A DNA stretch of 64,000 nt, taken from positions 60,897,684 through 60,961,683 of the forward strand of contig NC_089982.1 in assembly GCF_036417845.1 (NCBI RefSeq), in the 5' to 3' direction. Position numbers and translations under genes: made by a program. The notes below the pieces were generated by a model, which did not search any database, was not told the origin of the DNA, and saw only the letters and a list, made by a program, of their open reading frames with translations. Positions 25,561 through 37,715 of this stretch are shown here, one piece after another (the first letter of the stretch is position 1; each line of letters opens with the position of its first letter). The DNA comes from Apteryx mantelli (lineage: Eukaryota > Chordata > Aves > Apterygiformes > Apterygidae).

Positions 25561-28212
25561 TTTCCAGCCCCACCAGAGAAGAAATGCATTGCAGACCACA
25601 GGGTGGGTTCCCATCAGTGCTGCACAATGGTGACAGCGCTCACATGAGTATTTAAAACAGATGAGAATCCAACTTGTGAGTCACACAACTTATTTATTCT
25701 TTAGAAATCAAAATGCACAACAAGTTCAGAGTTTCTTAGATGTGTCTATCTCTGCCTTAAAATTTCCTTGTGTGGCACTATTTTACAGCCTAAAACAGGT
25801 TTTAAGGTACCTCACACTGTTAAGATCCTCACTAGCCTGTCTTCTCCATGCCAAAAGAGTTTCACTACCCTTCTTACAACCATTATTACTTATTTTATTT
25901 TGGTTTGAGAGAAAAGTCATTTTAAATGGGCAGAGCTGAGCTGGAAGAGACATCACACTGGAAATTTGCTAATGTCTCTAGGCCAAAGAATAAGTTAATT
26001 GAAGAAAATTTCAGAGCTAGCTGAAGTAGATGGGCATGCACAGCATGACCCCCATTTCCAAGTTCTGGTTTTCACCCACATCAGTAGGGCTTGACTCATT
26101 GAACGATGATACCTGCAACATTCATTTCTCATATTTCTTTTCTAAATGGATTTTGCTTTTCAATAACTTTGGACCAAAGTGTCATGTTCTGCATAATTTG
26201 CTCAGTCCAAATCATCCAAATGTAGAATGGTCAACGCCAATGACATTTTTGAAGAAATAATAACCCTTGCACTCCAGAGCTTAAGCCAAACAGGGATTAA
26301 AAGGAAACCTAATATGTTAGGAAAATTAAGTCACATTTGCTTTATAGGTAGCTTCTTCCTCCTTCCTCTTAATAGCACTTTGGGCACTGCTGCAAAGGCA
26401 GATGTTTCCCCTGCAATGCCTCCAGTGCCATAGCAATGTTCTGGGCTCCTGAAATGCTCCCTCATGCAAGAGAAAAGCAGCGATAGTAACAGTTCCACAA
26501 AGCACATTACAGTTCTGTCATCCATACAGCAATCAGTTTTAAAAAGTGAACAAATAAGCATAAGAAGGTATATACAACTTCCCCTGTACACATGGATCTC
26601 TCCGGCCTGCACTGACGGCACAAGGAGTTAAGGTTGTCTTCTGCTCTTCTCATCAGGCCCTGGATCTCACAAGAACAGGTGTAAGAACTCCCGTCAGGGT
26701 GAACTGCAGAATAAACTGCCCAAGAGGGGAGTTTCCGCCTGATCCACAAGTTTCTGCTCTTAAACAGGAAGATTTATACTCCCTTAATGATTATTATGCC
26801 TGGAGACATTGCTGGCAGCTTCTTTACCTACAGAGTTGCTTAGCCATTGAGTTTTTGGCTTCATTAGCAGGCAGCAGAACTCCCTGTCACAAGGTACGTA
26901 CTGTATGGATAACAAAGTGACATGCCTGTCTCTTGGTCCTGTATTATATGGAAGGATAAATAGCAACCACTGTATTCACCTCCCTGAGACAACCAGTATT
27001 CATTTATATTCTACTTTTCCTCTTTTAGTCAGTCTTTTCCCTATATACCCACCTTTCATTGACACAAAAGCCCTTCTTTTCAGGTTCCTCATTGTTCTTC
27101 TGTCTGTGGTCCTACACCAGCCAGCTTACTATGTCAGTACAAATTCAGTGGAGTCTCACACAGCATTACCTTTTTGGCTGATATTGGAGTAAACCATTAT
27201 TCTTGATATACTGAGAATTTGTAACTGAATTGCCTGAAGTATTCCCCAGAGTTTAAGGGAATATTAAAAAAAAAAAGTTCATAACGATTTGCCTAACCAC
27301 TGTTGAAAACACAAACTATTGAGGCTTACTAGAAGCTGCAGATTAAATTCAAAGCCTGCAGCTGAAGGGAGCTCTTACCCTAATATCTTGGTTTATACCA
27401 CCTTCATGCGTGTTCTGTACCAGCAATCAGATGAAGAGCTATTTAAAGCGACTCTATTGTTACACGCCAAAATATTTAACTATTAAATTCCACCCACCAC
27501 CTGGCTGTCTTCGCATTTTAAAACACGAGCACACAGATCCATTTTTCCGCCCCGTCCGAAGAGCGAGACCGCATTTCTGTCGCCAGCTGAGACGAGCTCC
27601 GGCAGAAGGAGCTGCAGGGCTCCCACGGGAGCCCCTGCCCCAGGGACGCCGATGCCGATCCTCCGCGGCCCGGGGCCCCTCTCCGCGACCTGCGGAGCGT
27701 TACCTGCGCGGCCGCGGCCACCAGCGCGGGCGAGAGGCGCCTGAGCGGCGCAGGGCCGCGCCAGAGGCTCCCGCGGCCCCGGGGAGCGGGGCGGGGGGTC
27801 CCCGCCGACCCCGCGGGGCGCCCCGCTCCCGGCGCCGTCCGCGCCCGCGCCGCGGCTCTGCGCGCCCGCGCCGCTCGCACCTGCGCCCGCCTGTTTACAG
27901 CCGCTCCGTTCATCTCAACGCAGCGCCGGCGAGGGGCAATGCGATTAAGAGATTAAGCGCGGGCGAGAAATGCGCGAGGAGGCAGCGGCGAGCGGGCGGC
28001 CGGCCGGCCGGCGCCGAGCCGCGGCTCCGCGCCGCTGCGCCGGGGCGCTTTGCCCGCAGTGTGCAGGGCGCGCACCCGCGCTGCCCGGCGGCGGGAGGGC
28101 TGCGGTGCCTCGCGGGAGAGCGCAGCGTGAATTAAAATGCCTGCAGTCCCTGAGCCGAGGGGGGAAGAAACTAGATCACCAAACGGGGTGTCCCCAATGG
28201 AAGAAGTACGCG

Positions 28213-28214
<2 letters not shown>

Positions 28215-28255
<41 letters not shown>
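28215..28255. repeat. (AC)20 microsatellite, (TG)20 in LIMCH1 sense
   Basis: 41 uninterrupted bases of AC repeat on the plus strand. In the LIMCH1 transcript it is a UG tract starting about 35 nt inside intron 1 after the first-exon donor. Confidence 0.98.
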
Positions 28256-28256
<1 letters not shown>

Positions 28257-28289
28257 TCAGCCTGCATCTGTTCCAGCGAGCGAGCTTAC

Positions 28290-28385
28290 CTCGATCCACT
28301 TCTGAGCCTCGGTGAAAGCTAGCTCAGGCTGCGGAGAGTCGGGCGGGGGCTGACTTTCTTCCAGCCCTAGCCGGGGACTGGCCAT
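28290..28385 (-). CDS. LIMCH1: LIMCH1 first coding exon (partial gene)
   Basis: Encodes 32 residues, MASPRLGLEESQPPPDSPQP then ELAFTEAQKWIE, ending in donor GAG|gtaagc. This matches the N-terminus of long-isoform LIMCH1 (human begins similarly, with a Pro-rich linker and AFSEAQKWIE), where AQKWIE opens the calponin-homology domain. LIMCH1 carries an N-terminal CH domain and a C-terminal LIM domain and is known to bind and activate non-muscle myosin II at stress fibres. Only the first exon is here: the expected continuation of the CH domain (family motif near FGDKDFRTGLENG) was not found between 1 and 28289, so exon 2 should lie left of the window. UCHL1 upstream on the same strand matches the human order. 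Start context is CAAATGG: +4 G is good, -3 is C. Confidence 0.9.
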
Positions 28386-28573
28386 TTGCGGGTCCCCGCC
28401 GTGCCCCGGCGGCAGCAGCAGCGCCGGCACGGAGCGAGCCGCCAGCCCGAGGTGAGCCGCAGCGGCGGCGCTGGGAGGCCGGAGGCCGCTGCCTGCTCCT
28501 GCCTGCCGCGGAGGCGGGGAAGGGGCGGCGGCGGCTTTGCAGCCCAGCTGGCTGCAGATCGCCTGCGGTAACC

Positions 28574-28619
<46 letters not shown>

Positions 28620-28727
28620 TGCTGTTGCTGCTGTTGCTGCTGTCCTGTGCTCCCGCCCCGCCGGGAGCCGCGCTCGGTCCTCCCTCGCCTGCCGCCGCCC
28701 CGCCTGCAACGCCAGCGGAGCTGCCAG
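28386..28727 (-). other. LIMCH1: LIMCH1 leader, open in frame upstream of the ATG
   Basis: The LIMCH1 frame stays open from the start codon up to a TAG at 28728-28730 without any in-frame ATG. In this frame the CAG tract reads as GCA, i.e. poly-alanine. Most likely it is plain 5' UTR in GC-rich sequence; near-cognate CTG codons exist at 28725-28727 and 28713-28715, but nothing shows they are used. Confidence 0.5.
28577..28642 (-). repeat. CAG/CAA trinucleotide repeat, 22 units
   Basis: On the plus strand: 13 pure CTG, then three blocks of TTG followed by two CTG. In LIMCH1 sense it is three CAG-CAG-CAA blocks leading into 13 uninterrupted CAG. It lies about 190-257 nt upstream of the LIMCH1 start codon. 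Confidence 0.97.
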
Positions 28728-28770
28728 CTAAAAATAAAACAGACGGGCGAAGCCGCTTTGCCTTCAGCCT

Positions 28771-28778
28771 ATGCAAAT
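28771..28778 (+). promoter_or_regulatory. Octamer motif ATGCAAAT upstream of LIMCH1
   Basis: Perfect POU/Oct octamer about 390 nt upstream of the LIMCH1 start codon inside the CpG island. A single 8-base match can occur by chance; function is inference. Confidence 0.35.
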
Positions 28779-30519
28779 GCCCGCGCCACCGCCTCCGCGC
28801 CGCGCTCAGCACACGCGGCGCTGCGCCCAGGGGGGGCCGGGGGCGGCGGGCGGCACCGCGCAGCGCCCCGCGCCTGCGGAGAGCTCCGTGCTCCGCCGCA
28901 AGTGCGGGCCGCCGCGCACCGCGGCCCTGCCCCGGCCGGGGTCTGGCCGCCGGAGTGCAGCTCCGGCTGGGCCCCTCTGATGCCCCGGCAGACTTTCTGC
29001 CTGTGGCTGAATCTCTCAAAATGGGGTTATAGCATTGCAGAAAGTCGTGAGGGTGAGCAGAGTGCCCGAGAGGGTTTCTCGACTTTCCAAAGCGAGCTAG
29101 ACACCAAGGTGGCTGTGTTAAGAAACAGTCTATGAATATTCTTTTTCTCTTTATGCAAGGGAAGAAAACAAGCTCCTGCAAAGACTTGCAGGCCTAGCTT
29201 CTGTCGTGGGAGTAGTCCTGGCTCTAGCAGAAAGGCTCTGGAGCCTAAGGTTACGCATAGAAGTTTCTAGAAACTGTAAAGAAAAAATTTTCACATGGCC
29301 TTTGTAAAGTCAGATCCTACAAATATCCATCCATCCGCTCATAAGTGTTTGAAAGATGAGCCAAATTACTGATTTGTATTTGATTAAGCTTGCAAAGATA
29401 ACTGAGTGCTGGAAATCTAGGTATACAAATATTAACCCTTACTACCAAGGGAAGGTGCCTTTTCAGGGGGGAGTTCCTTGTCATAACCGACCACATTTCA
29501 GGTCTGTGATAGCTGTCAACAAATATCGACTAAAAATAGATTGTGGGAACTACTTTTCATCATTATTTTAGGTATAAATTTGCCTCAATTCAAAGACTTG
29601 GAATTTTGAATCTTGTTTATTGTTATACATTAGTGAAAAACGATATAGAAATATATCACAAAACTTCACATGCTTATCCCTATCTCCCTTCTAAGATTGC
29701 ATCTCTACTCTTCTCTGGCTTTTGTTTTGGTCCTTGTTCACTGTTTGAAATTTGCTGGAGTAACAAAGGACCTGAAAAACAGAAGGTGAAGTTAGTAGGG
29801 ATTTTTCTGAGAACTGCAAATAGAGGAAAATATCATTTTTGGTAACCTAATCTCAAACATTTAAAGAAAAATGAGAAGTATATTTTGGAATACTTATGCT
29901 AACAAAAACTATTTTATGAATCTCATAATATTTAAATAACACTGATGTATATCAGACATCAATTAGATTTACTCTCCTGAGGCAGTGGTAGACTAACAAG
30001 TTTAAAATAATTACTCTGCTTTTTTTTTGACTGTGAAATATCAAATACACAATTTTGCCATCTGACGACCTCACCATCACCTGTAGAGAACTAGAAGAAC
30101 TAGAGAAGAGCTAAGGTTACTGTTGTACCATAAAGCACTTGCTTGATACAGAGAACAACACATACCTCGTGTTAAGCTGAGAGGTGAACGTTCATTTCTT
30201 GTTTATATAGCCAGTTTTCATTGATCACTAAGGCCAATATGCTGAACACTCTTATATCCACTCTTTACGTCTCTTCAGGATTGGGACTCAAACTGATGAA
30301 ACCTACAAAAAATGCGAACGGATACAGAGCTAGTGCAGTCCTTTTAAGAGCCCTGTCTTGCATTTAGGAGTGTAAAAACACCATTTGAATGGCAGCAAGA
30401 ATCTGGCCACTTCTTCCCTAATCCTAATCCTGAACTTGTTTCCCATTTGGTCAAGTGCTAGGCAGCATCCCTGCCTCCCTGTTCCCATGGAAACACAGTC
30501 CTAGCATCAGCCCAGCTTG

Positions 30520-30538
30520 CTTTTTTTTTTTTTTTTTT
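30520..30538 (+). repeat. Poly(T) tract
   Basis: Long uninterrupted T run in intergenic DNA; it could be the reverse of a poly(A) tail, but no retrocopy was recognised next to it. Confidence 0.9.
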
Positions 30539-33500
30539 AACCACCATCTGCCTGGGGAGTTGCAGAGCCTTCTCTAAGCCCCTTGAATACCAGTTATAGG
30601 TTTTTCAAGGTTTTCCTTTCCCTTTTGCAGCCATCCTGGCAACTAGTACAAGAGGCAAAATATGAAAACAAGCAGCTTTGGAACTCCAGCAATGTTTTCC
30701 TAATATCACTCTGCTACTCCTGACCAAAAACGAAGCCATTCCCTGTTGCTCAAATTAGGCAGTGGACTTTGGAACAGCAACAAAATTCTGATTTTTTTCT
30801 TGCAGCTGTTTGCAGAACTCTCCTCTTTTAGAACAAATGTTTCAGTTTTGCTTCTTAGTTTTCTTTTTCCATAAAACTCAAGCTAGTATCGCAGCAGTGA
30901 TCATTGCTGGTAACAAACTTGCATCTACACTCATTAGATGGAGGAAAACCTATAAAGGAGCAGATGTAGATATCAAGCTTCATCTCTTTTATATAGGCGC
31001 AGGTCACCCTTCCCAAAAGGAGACTGTGCATATGCACATGTAAAGTAATTGTGTACTAGTTGTGGGGAAATGTGTAATATGGCTGTTATAGGGAAGTTAT
31101 GAGCAGAGGAAGATGGTCTTCTCTGATTGTCGGGGATCTCTGCTGCCAGATGAAGAAAGAAGAAAGAGGCTTTTATCGAAAGAGTTTTGGGTACAGTGGA
31201 GGTTCAACTTGTATCATACTGGCCACTTTGGTCTCCTACCCAATTTAGTTTTCTCAGCTGCGAAGGAGAACTATCCTATTCCTTTTTATCTCCAACATAA
31301 AATCTAAAACATTTAAGCCTCTTGAATACCAGGAGTGGTGGGTTAATGAGGCCTGATTGGTGTCACAGCAAGCCTGATTTTTTGCACAGTAGCAATAAAG
31401 AGCCTTCATCAAGGAAAATGTGTCATGGACAATTTTTGTCACTATGGTGTGTCTCCCTACAGGAAAGGGGCTGGTTTTCCACACTGAGCTCTCTGTGGAA
31501 CTACTCTTAGATGGGATCTTTGTGCTCTTGCTCTTTTTTCTGGTTGTGTTAACCTGACAATAAACCTCCTTCTGCAAAGAATATTTGACACCGTGTGTTC
31601 ACAGTGACACAGGCACCCCCTCTTCAGAGCAATTACTCTTTTACCAAAATACATTGCACAAAGAGCAAATGGGTGGCACATCAGAGACTCCTCTATTTCT
31701 ATTTTACCTGCCATACTAATTTTTATTTTGTAAGCTTTTATAAATATCCCTTAAACCAACAAGCCCCCTTGGCTTATTTAGATGGGAACATACCCTACTA
31801 GCCCCAGGGCTTTTCTGTCTCCTTCTTAGCAATCTGTCTGTCCTGACTGATATTCTCTGAGCAGATCTTTTTTACCAGGCCATCATCATCATAGTTTGGC
31901 ATGTTGCATAATCCTAGGTTAGATCTAGGAAAAATCTGAACTGAGCCATAAGTGGGCTGCTCTGACTAAATATCTTCTCAATTTTTTGCTCAAGGACTTT
32001 TATACATTTCATTGGTTTGCTTGCCCTTTTTGTCCCTTTAACAAACCACTGAATGTCACACAGAGAACTTGAGGCCATATGATATTTATTTTAAAAATAC
32101 TGCTTGGAATTCCCTCATTGTCTAGAGTACAAAGTGGGGATGCTCATGTCCAGCACAGCTCTGTATAAATTATTTCAGAGCAGTGCCTGCTCGGACATGC
32201 AGCCTGTGAGCCATCACGGGGCTCACATGACTCCAGGGAGCACTGTGACTGCCTGGCAGAGGTGCAGGAGTTGGGCAGCCCTGCCATAAAGCAATCCTTG
32301 GTATTAACACCTCTTAGCATGTATTAATCCCACTGGAGAATATTTGGAAATTATTGCTGGCTCTCAAAGGCAGGTTGAAAAGGTGCTTTCACAGCTTGTC
32401 ATGTGTGTAGAGAGGGATGGGCTGGGAGGTGGGCTGGGTGAGCAGACAAGAGGAACCCTTCCAGCAGTGTTTATCAACACAGAGGAGAGTGGTGGAAGAG
32501 ATCTTTACCAAAATTTTAGCATTTTCTTCATTGATAAAACTACATGCAAAGATGGTTTAACTCTACATGGCATGCAGGCTGTCTTCAAGAGTGGGCTGGT
32601 GAAGATATCCACTTGGAGGCAAGAGATGGAAAAACCCTAATTTTGAAAAATGACCTAGAGGAAGACTGTTCACATTCAAGAGGGGGGTTTTTATTTATTT
32701 TTAAAAATTTCAGGCTAAAAAACAAGTATCACCAGAGCTTTAGTTATTTTTGTTTCTGATGAAAATCAATCATTCTGAGATCATGAGAGCATGTTGTTTT
32801 TTTTTCTACCGCTAAAACAAATGTTGTGACTTTGCATTTTATTTAATCAGGGCATCTGCTGTGGTACATTTGCAGTGTTCAGCATTTGGCTGACAGCACC
32901 TGTTTGTTTATTCCTGCCATGCTGTCTTCTATCACAGTCACTTTCTCTCTGCTACCACTCACTCAGCAACATATTGTCAGGCTTGGCGTCGACACTCTGT
33001 GTCATTCTGAAAATTACAGGAGGGGATGGATCATCTGTGTTTGCTGTTTCCTAGGAGAAAAGTGGTATCATCTTTTCTCACCCTGCCTGTAGAGAGAATG
33101 TGAAGCCTTTTTGCTAAGCATTTTTTATCTATTTTAGAATCTGAGGTTGATTTTTGAAAGTTAATACATCCAATTTTTATCTGCTAGCTGAATTGCTGAG
33201 CATCATTTGACAGTTTCCTATTGGTCCGTCGTTGCATTTAATTACATTTTTAGATTTTAAAAGCTGTTGACTATCCAGGACCTGATCTGCTATTATGCAT
33301 GTTGCTATTTAGCTAGCTATGAGTCTCATGAGGCAGGGTGCAGGCAATTCAAAATGAGAAGTCATGTGCCTAGATGCCTGTAAATAATCAAGTTGAACAT
33401 CCTTTTCAAAGCATGGTTTTTGGGGCTTTCACCACCTCCTCTGTCTCCTGCATAACAAAAAGTGCACACTGATCAGTGTCTCTCTTTTTTGAGTGCTCAT

Positions 33501-36500
33501 ATGCTTTTAGGGGTGGGTTTCTCCCTGCCCACCCCTCCTTTCTGGCTTTGGCACCTGGTCCCCCCCCCTCTTCTCCAGACCTCCACATCCCCCACTGACA
33601 GTTCTGATGGTTATGTCAAGCCCGGCTCAGCTTCTCCTTTAATCTGCAGCCATGGTCAAGTCTCCTGCTCACCCAAACAACCACTTCCTTCCTTTTCCAT
33701 ATTGTTTTCATCAAGATATGCCTTTCCTCTAGTACAGGAAACTCCTATATCAAAATCTTCCTTAACAAGCATCATTTTTTTCTCTGCTGGCCTGGCTTAC
33801 TTCATCCCAACCTACCATAGTCTCCTGTCCATCAGCGTTCTAACTTCTTACAACCCCATTCCCTATCTCTCATCTATTTCAGGTACTTCTCCCTTCCTCT
33901 AGTTCATACCAAGTAAGTGGAGGGACAACACAATAAACATAAAACATGAAAACAGCTGAGAAAGAAGAGCAGAAAGAAAACTAGTGAAGAAAGGTGAAAT
34001 ATGACAAGTACATGATACCAAGTGTTAAATGAGGTTAAAAGACATACATGGGGATGACTGAAGAGCAATTACATAAAAAAAGAAGCAGAGAAGATATCCA
34101 CAGAAAAAGGAGCGGTGGAAGGGAAGCAAAGCAACCTGAAATAAAGAGAAATGAGGTAAAGGAAAGAATAAACCTGAGCACAAACCAGCGAATGCATCAA
34201 GTCAGGGAGCACTTTTTCATTCTGTTTGTAGCTGCCAAGTGCAGCAGGGTTCTGGTCCATATATGTCCTTTCTACAGGTTGCCGTAAAACACATACCATA
34301 TTATGAAGCGAAAATGACCACACACAAAAAATAGAGACTGAAATAGGACTCGGAAGGAGAGCGTGGCTCTCCCACACTGCTCTTTATTCCCAGAGCTGCG
34401 TGGCTCTACTCTCTTAGTAGTTTCGGTCAGGAAAAGGATGTAGCAGGACAATGGGCCTTTCACCAGCTATTATCAATGATCTTTTTAGGCTGTTAAAACA
34501 AAAGCACACTGGTGGGGAAGCAATGCTTGTAGGTTTGTGTACCTGCCAATGTGACGCCTGGTTTCTTTAATGCAAAAACAACAAACAGCCTTAGCTTCTA
34601 TGTTGAGCTGGAAGGAGTTCAAAAGGGCAGAACAGTATTTTCTTTCCAATTTTCTTCCGAGTTTAACTGCTTTTCAACTACTTTTTTACAGCCTACAGAC
34701 TGGAAGTGGAACCAGGGTGTTCTTCCAGACCCAATCAGATTCAGTGCAGGAGTCTCCACTTGCAGTTTGTGTCTGCAATAATCTTCCAGATGATTTTACA
34801 CTCTGCTCATTTAAATATGGTGTCTTTCCCTGTTGCCATCCAACCACTGAGCATCTTACCACATTTTGCCCTCTTGAGCAATTTTTCAAGAACACAGAGT
34901 TACTCAAATCTTTCTCAGTGAGGAAAGGCATTACATGATGGAGGGATTTTAGTACTCCCAGGGAGATGTTTCTAAACACTTCTTTTATAGCATCATCACC
35001 TAGAAAGAGGCTCTTTTAAGTCTGCTAACTTGCTTGATTTGATGAACTAGTTTCCAGCCTGAGCTCAGAGAGTCTGTGCCAGCTGCAAGTTCAGTACGTG
35101 CAACTGAGTCTGTCTAGGCTCAGTTCATGTAAAGATGCACAGCCAGGGCAGGGTGTTCAGCTATCCACAAACCTGTGCAGCAAGCGGTAGCCTCAAATGA
35201 GTGCTGCAGAGTTGTGTTGTTTGGGGGTTGGGGGGAGGTTATTGCCTATGAGTCAGCATGCTATGAATGTAATTAGAAACTTTTGCCAAACTGGTGTCAA
35301 CTGGGATGAAAATCAAACTTCTACAACAGAGCTATACTTGGAAAAAGGTGATTTGGAAACCAAGTCCTAGCTTCCAAAGTAAATTCCTGGGTTCTGATAA
35401 CCTGGGAAAAGGTGCAACCCATTCAGCCTTTAATTTTAGCAGTCACTTGTATCATCCAGAAAGAACTAATGAATGATATCTTCTCTCTTCTTTTCTTAGT
35501 AACTTTTGCTGTGGAACAGATCAAAAGGGGGAAACGTATATCAGGAATTAGCACTGGCCTTGATCCAGACTTGTTTGGGATACTAGCTGATGCACAATGA
35601 AGTGGAACATTCACTTACTCAAGATGAGGAAATAGGAATCTAAAAGTGGAAAATGGAAAGGAGAAAGAGAAGTAGGGGCAGAAAACAAGTTAAAAAAATA
35701 AAAAGGTGAGAAACAGAAAAACAATGACTTAATTCAGTAGGAAAACAATATGTTTTATTTGCCAACATTATAATTCAGTTCCATGACACAAGTATATTTA
35801 AGAAAATTTTCTTCTATGCATTGGATTTCTAAAGGACAATATTTAGCAAAGGATTGTGTGCAACTGGAAAGGAGAGAGCCAAGTAGTGTAAGGTGTGGGT
35901 GAGTTTATTCCCTAAAAGCAGTCTGTCTTGCTCAGTGATCTCCTGCAGCCCAGCAAGCCTTGCTGAACAGGACTCTCTCATCAAAGCCTCTGGAAGTTCT
36001 TTAGTACAACAGGTACCATTCTGGGGACAGACAGCATCAGTCATGTCATCACAGACTTGGATGGTGGCATATTCATAAGCATCAGGACATCAAAATCAGC
36101 AATCTGTCCAAATTCAAAAGGAAGACTGTTATGTCCTCCTTATTTTGTTCTGCCTACAGTTTCAAAGGATAGGGCATTATTTGCTACTCTGCCTAAATTA
36201 CTACTGTGGGTTAGGAATAGCTGTGTACATCTTCCCAGACAGCAACATTTCTTATACAGCCCTATACTACAAGCACTAACAGCATGATAAGTCTTAGTAG
36301 TGTTATGTTGCCACCTACGCACATGCCAGCCAAAAACTCATTCATTGGAGCCATTGGTGGTAAAAAATGTAAATCTAAGACCACAGAAACAGAATACTTC
36401 TTGATACATGTGAGACACTTAGGTGTTAAAGAAACATGTACTTCCTATAACCTTTCAGTGTTTCTAGAGAATTACTTCTGCTGTTTTCCTGACCTCTTGG

Positions 36501-37628
36501 AGACCGAGCCTGACCTCACTGAAATCTCTGGGAACTTTTCTGAATTTAGAAGGTCCTACCTTGCAAAAGTGTGAATCCAGCAGGGCCTTTCCCACCTCTC
36601 AGGGTTGGAGGCTTTCATGCAAAGGTGTGTCACTCTGCTCTTTCAAACTAGACATAAGTTCATGTTGCTCTTGCTTCCAGCTGGTCAGATGTGAGCCAGC
36701 TCCTAACCAGCCGCTACATTACAGTGCCACTGAGCTTGAGTTAACAAGCCCCTTGGGCTTATTAGCTCAAGCCCAAGTGCATTGGATCAGCTTTTGGATC
36801 AGAGCTGGCTCTCTTCCAGCCTGCTGTAGGAATGGATATAGTGACGCAGGTCTGTCTGCTGGATCGTGTAGACATACATATCTCTTATTTTTGCCCATGT
36901 TGATAAATTGTCAGGGAAGAGAAGGATATTACACTTTGTTGAATCACTGTCTGAACTGGTAAATAATTTATTGTATAAGAGCTGCCCGCCCAGAAAAAAA
37001 GCAGAGGTGATGAGATTGCCAAGTAATCTCTGCTATCGAATGTACAACCAAGAAAGTTTATGAGGGCTGCCCTTAAAAAAGCAAAATAGAAAAAAAAAAT
37101 ACCTTTAAAATTATTTTCATAAGTTTCTCTTATTATTACTTTTTAATTATGTCTTTCTGTCTGGCCAGCAAAAGTATCTGGAGCTTTTCCCAGTTTAGAG
37201 ACACCAGTGCTTGTTTTTGGGCCTCTAAAAGAAGCCCAAAGGTCATGAAAACTAAAACAGGTAATTCAGGAGAATGGAAAGGACTTTCTGGGAGCTGATA
37301 TCCGTGTCACTGAAATGATTGTCAATACCTGTTGGCTTTTATTCTCTGGCACTTTTTGGCCACTGATGGGAATGCCTGTCACACAAGCTCCTGATCTAGT
37401 GGGGGAAAAGGACTGGCCAGTCTGACCACAGGAAATCCACAAGTTGAGAATTGTCATACCTCTTGTATCAGACTATAGCTGATCCACCACAGCATCTTGG
37501 AATCTATTTACATTTTGTTATTAATTATTGTTTTCTGAAAGGACCATATTTACTGTTTGGTTTTTTTTTCCTTTAGATATGGTGTATATTGACTGTGTCC
37601 TTGCCATATTGATGAACCAGGAAACTGG

Positions 37629-37715
37629 ATAGGGATTTTCATAAGACTTTAAGGGAGTTAGATGCTCAAATCCCATCAAAATCAATGGGATCATGGACCT
37701 AAGTCCCATCCATAC
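37629..37715 (+). repeat. Ancient palindromic repeat relic
   Basis: GGATTTTCATAAG, a GTTAGATGCTCAAATCCCAT arm, ATCAATGGGAT as its inverted arm, and CTAAGTCCC follow the pattern of a palindromic MITE-like repeat widespread in turtle, crocodile and bird DNA. The core is an imperfect inverted repeat of ATCCCAT/ATGGGAT. Family name not assigned. Confidence 0.5.

Larger units (their letters stand above)
1..28289 (-). other. LIMCH1: LIMCH1 intron 1 (partial, runs off the left edge)
   Basis: No coding exon recognised on either strand. Open frames here are short, lack family resemblance and lack good splice contexts. The block holds A-rich and simple repeats, a CR1 at 20399-21180, a 42-bp tandem duplication at 25410, ancient repeat scraps, and the left half of the CpG island. 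Intron status is inferred from the donor at 28289 and from the long first intron known for human LIMCH1. Confidence 0.75.
27540..28990. promoter_or_regulatory. LIMCH1: CpG island at the LIMCH1 5' end
   Basis: CpG-dense, GC-rich block flanked by AT-rich DNA, spanning the first coding exon, its leader and the start of intron 1. It includes GGCC-repeat palindromes near 27999-28014. The transcription start was not located; no clear TATA box in a sensible position was found. Long open frames here, such as the plus-strand one over 27410-28135, are composition artefacts. Confidence 0.88.

Noticed and set aside
27410..28135. Long plus-strand open frame of about 240 codons across the LIMCH1 CpG island
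   Set aside because: Arg/Pro/Ala-rich translation typical of stop-poor GC-rich DNA, with comparable open frames on the other strand and no family resemblance.
1..28289. Second LIMCH1 exon (rest of the CH domain start)
   Set aside because: Looked for the FGDKDFR and GILLCELLN coding patterns on the minus strand and did not find them; exon 2 is presumed to be left of the window.
28257..28709. Minus-strand frame of 150 codons apparently giving LIMCH1 an N-terminal extension
   Set aside because: Its apparent start is TTG, not ATG, and no in-frame ATG exists before the TAG at 28728. Kept only as an open leader.
28725..28745. Minus-strand TTTTATTTTTAG resembling a splice acceptor or TATA-like element upstream of LIMCH1
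   Set aside because: It could be either or neither; without transcript data neither reading can be supported.
31080..31620. Possible LTR with AATAAA and a terminal ACA-like end
   Set aside because: No convincing TG start, no second copy and no internal retroelement sequence. The AATAAA alone is not enough.
33462..33902. 146-codon plus-strand open frame in intergenic DNA
   Set aside because: Lies in C/T-rich sequence; Ser/Pro/Leu-rich with no recognisable domain, splice context or promoter.
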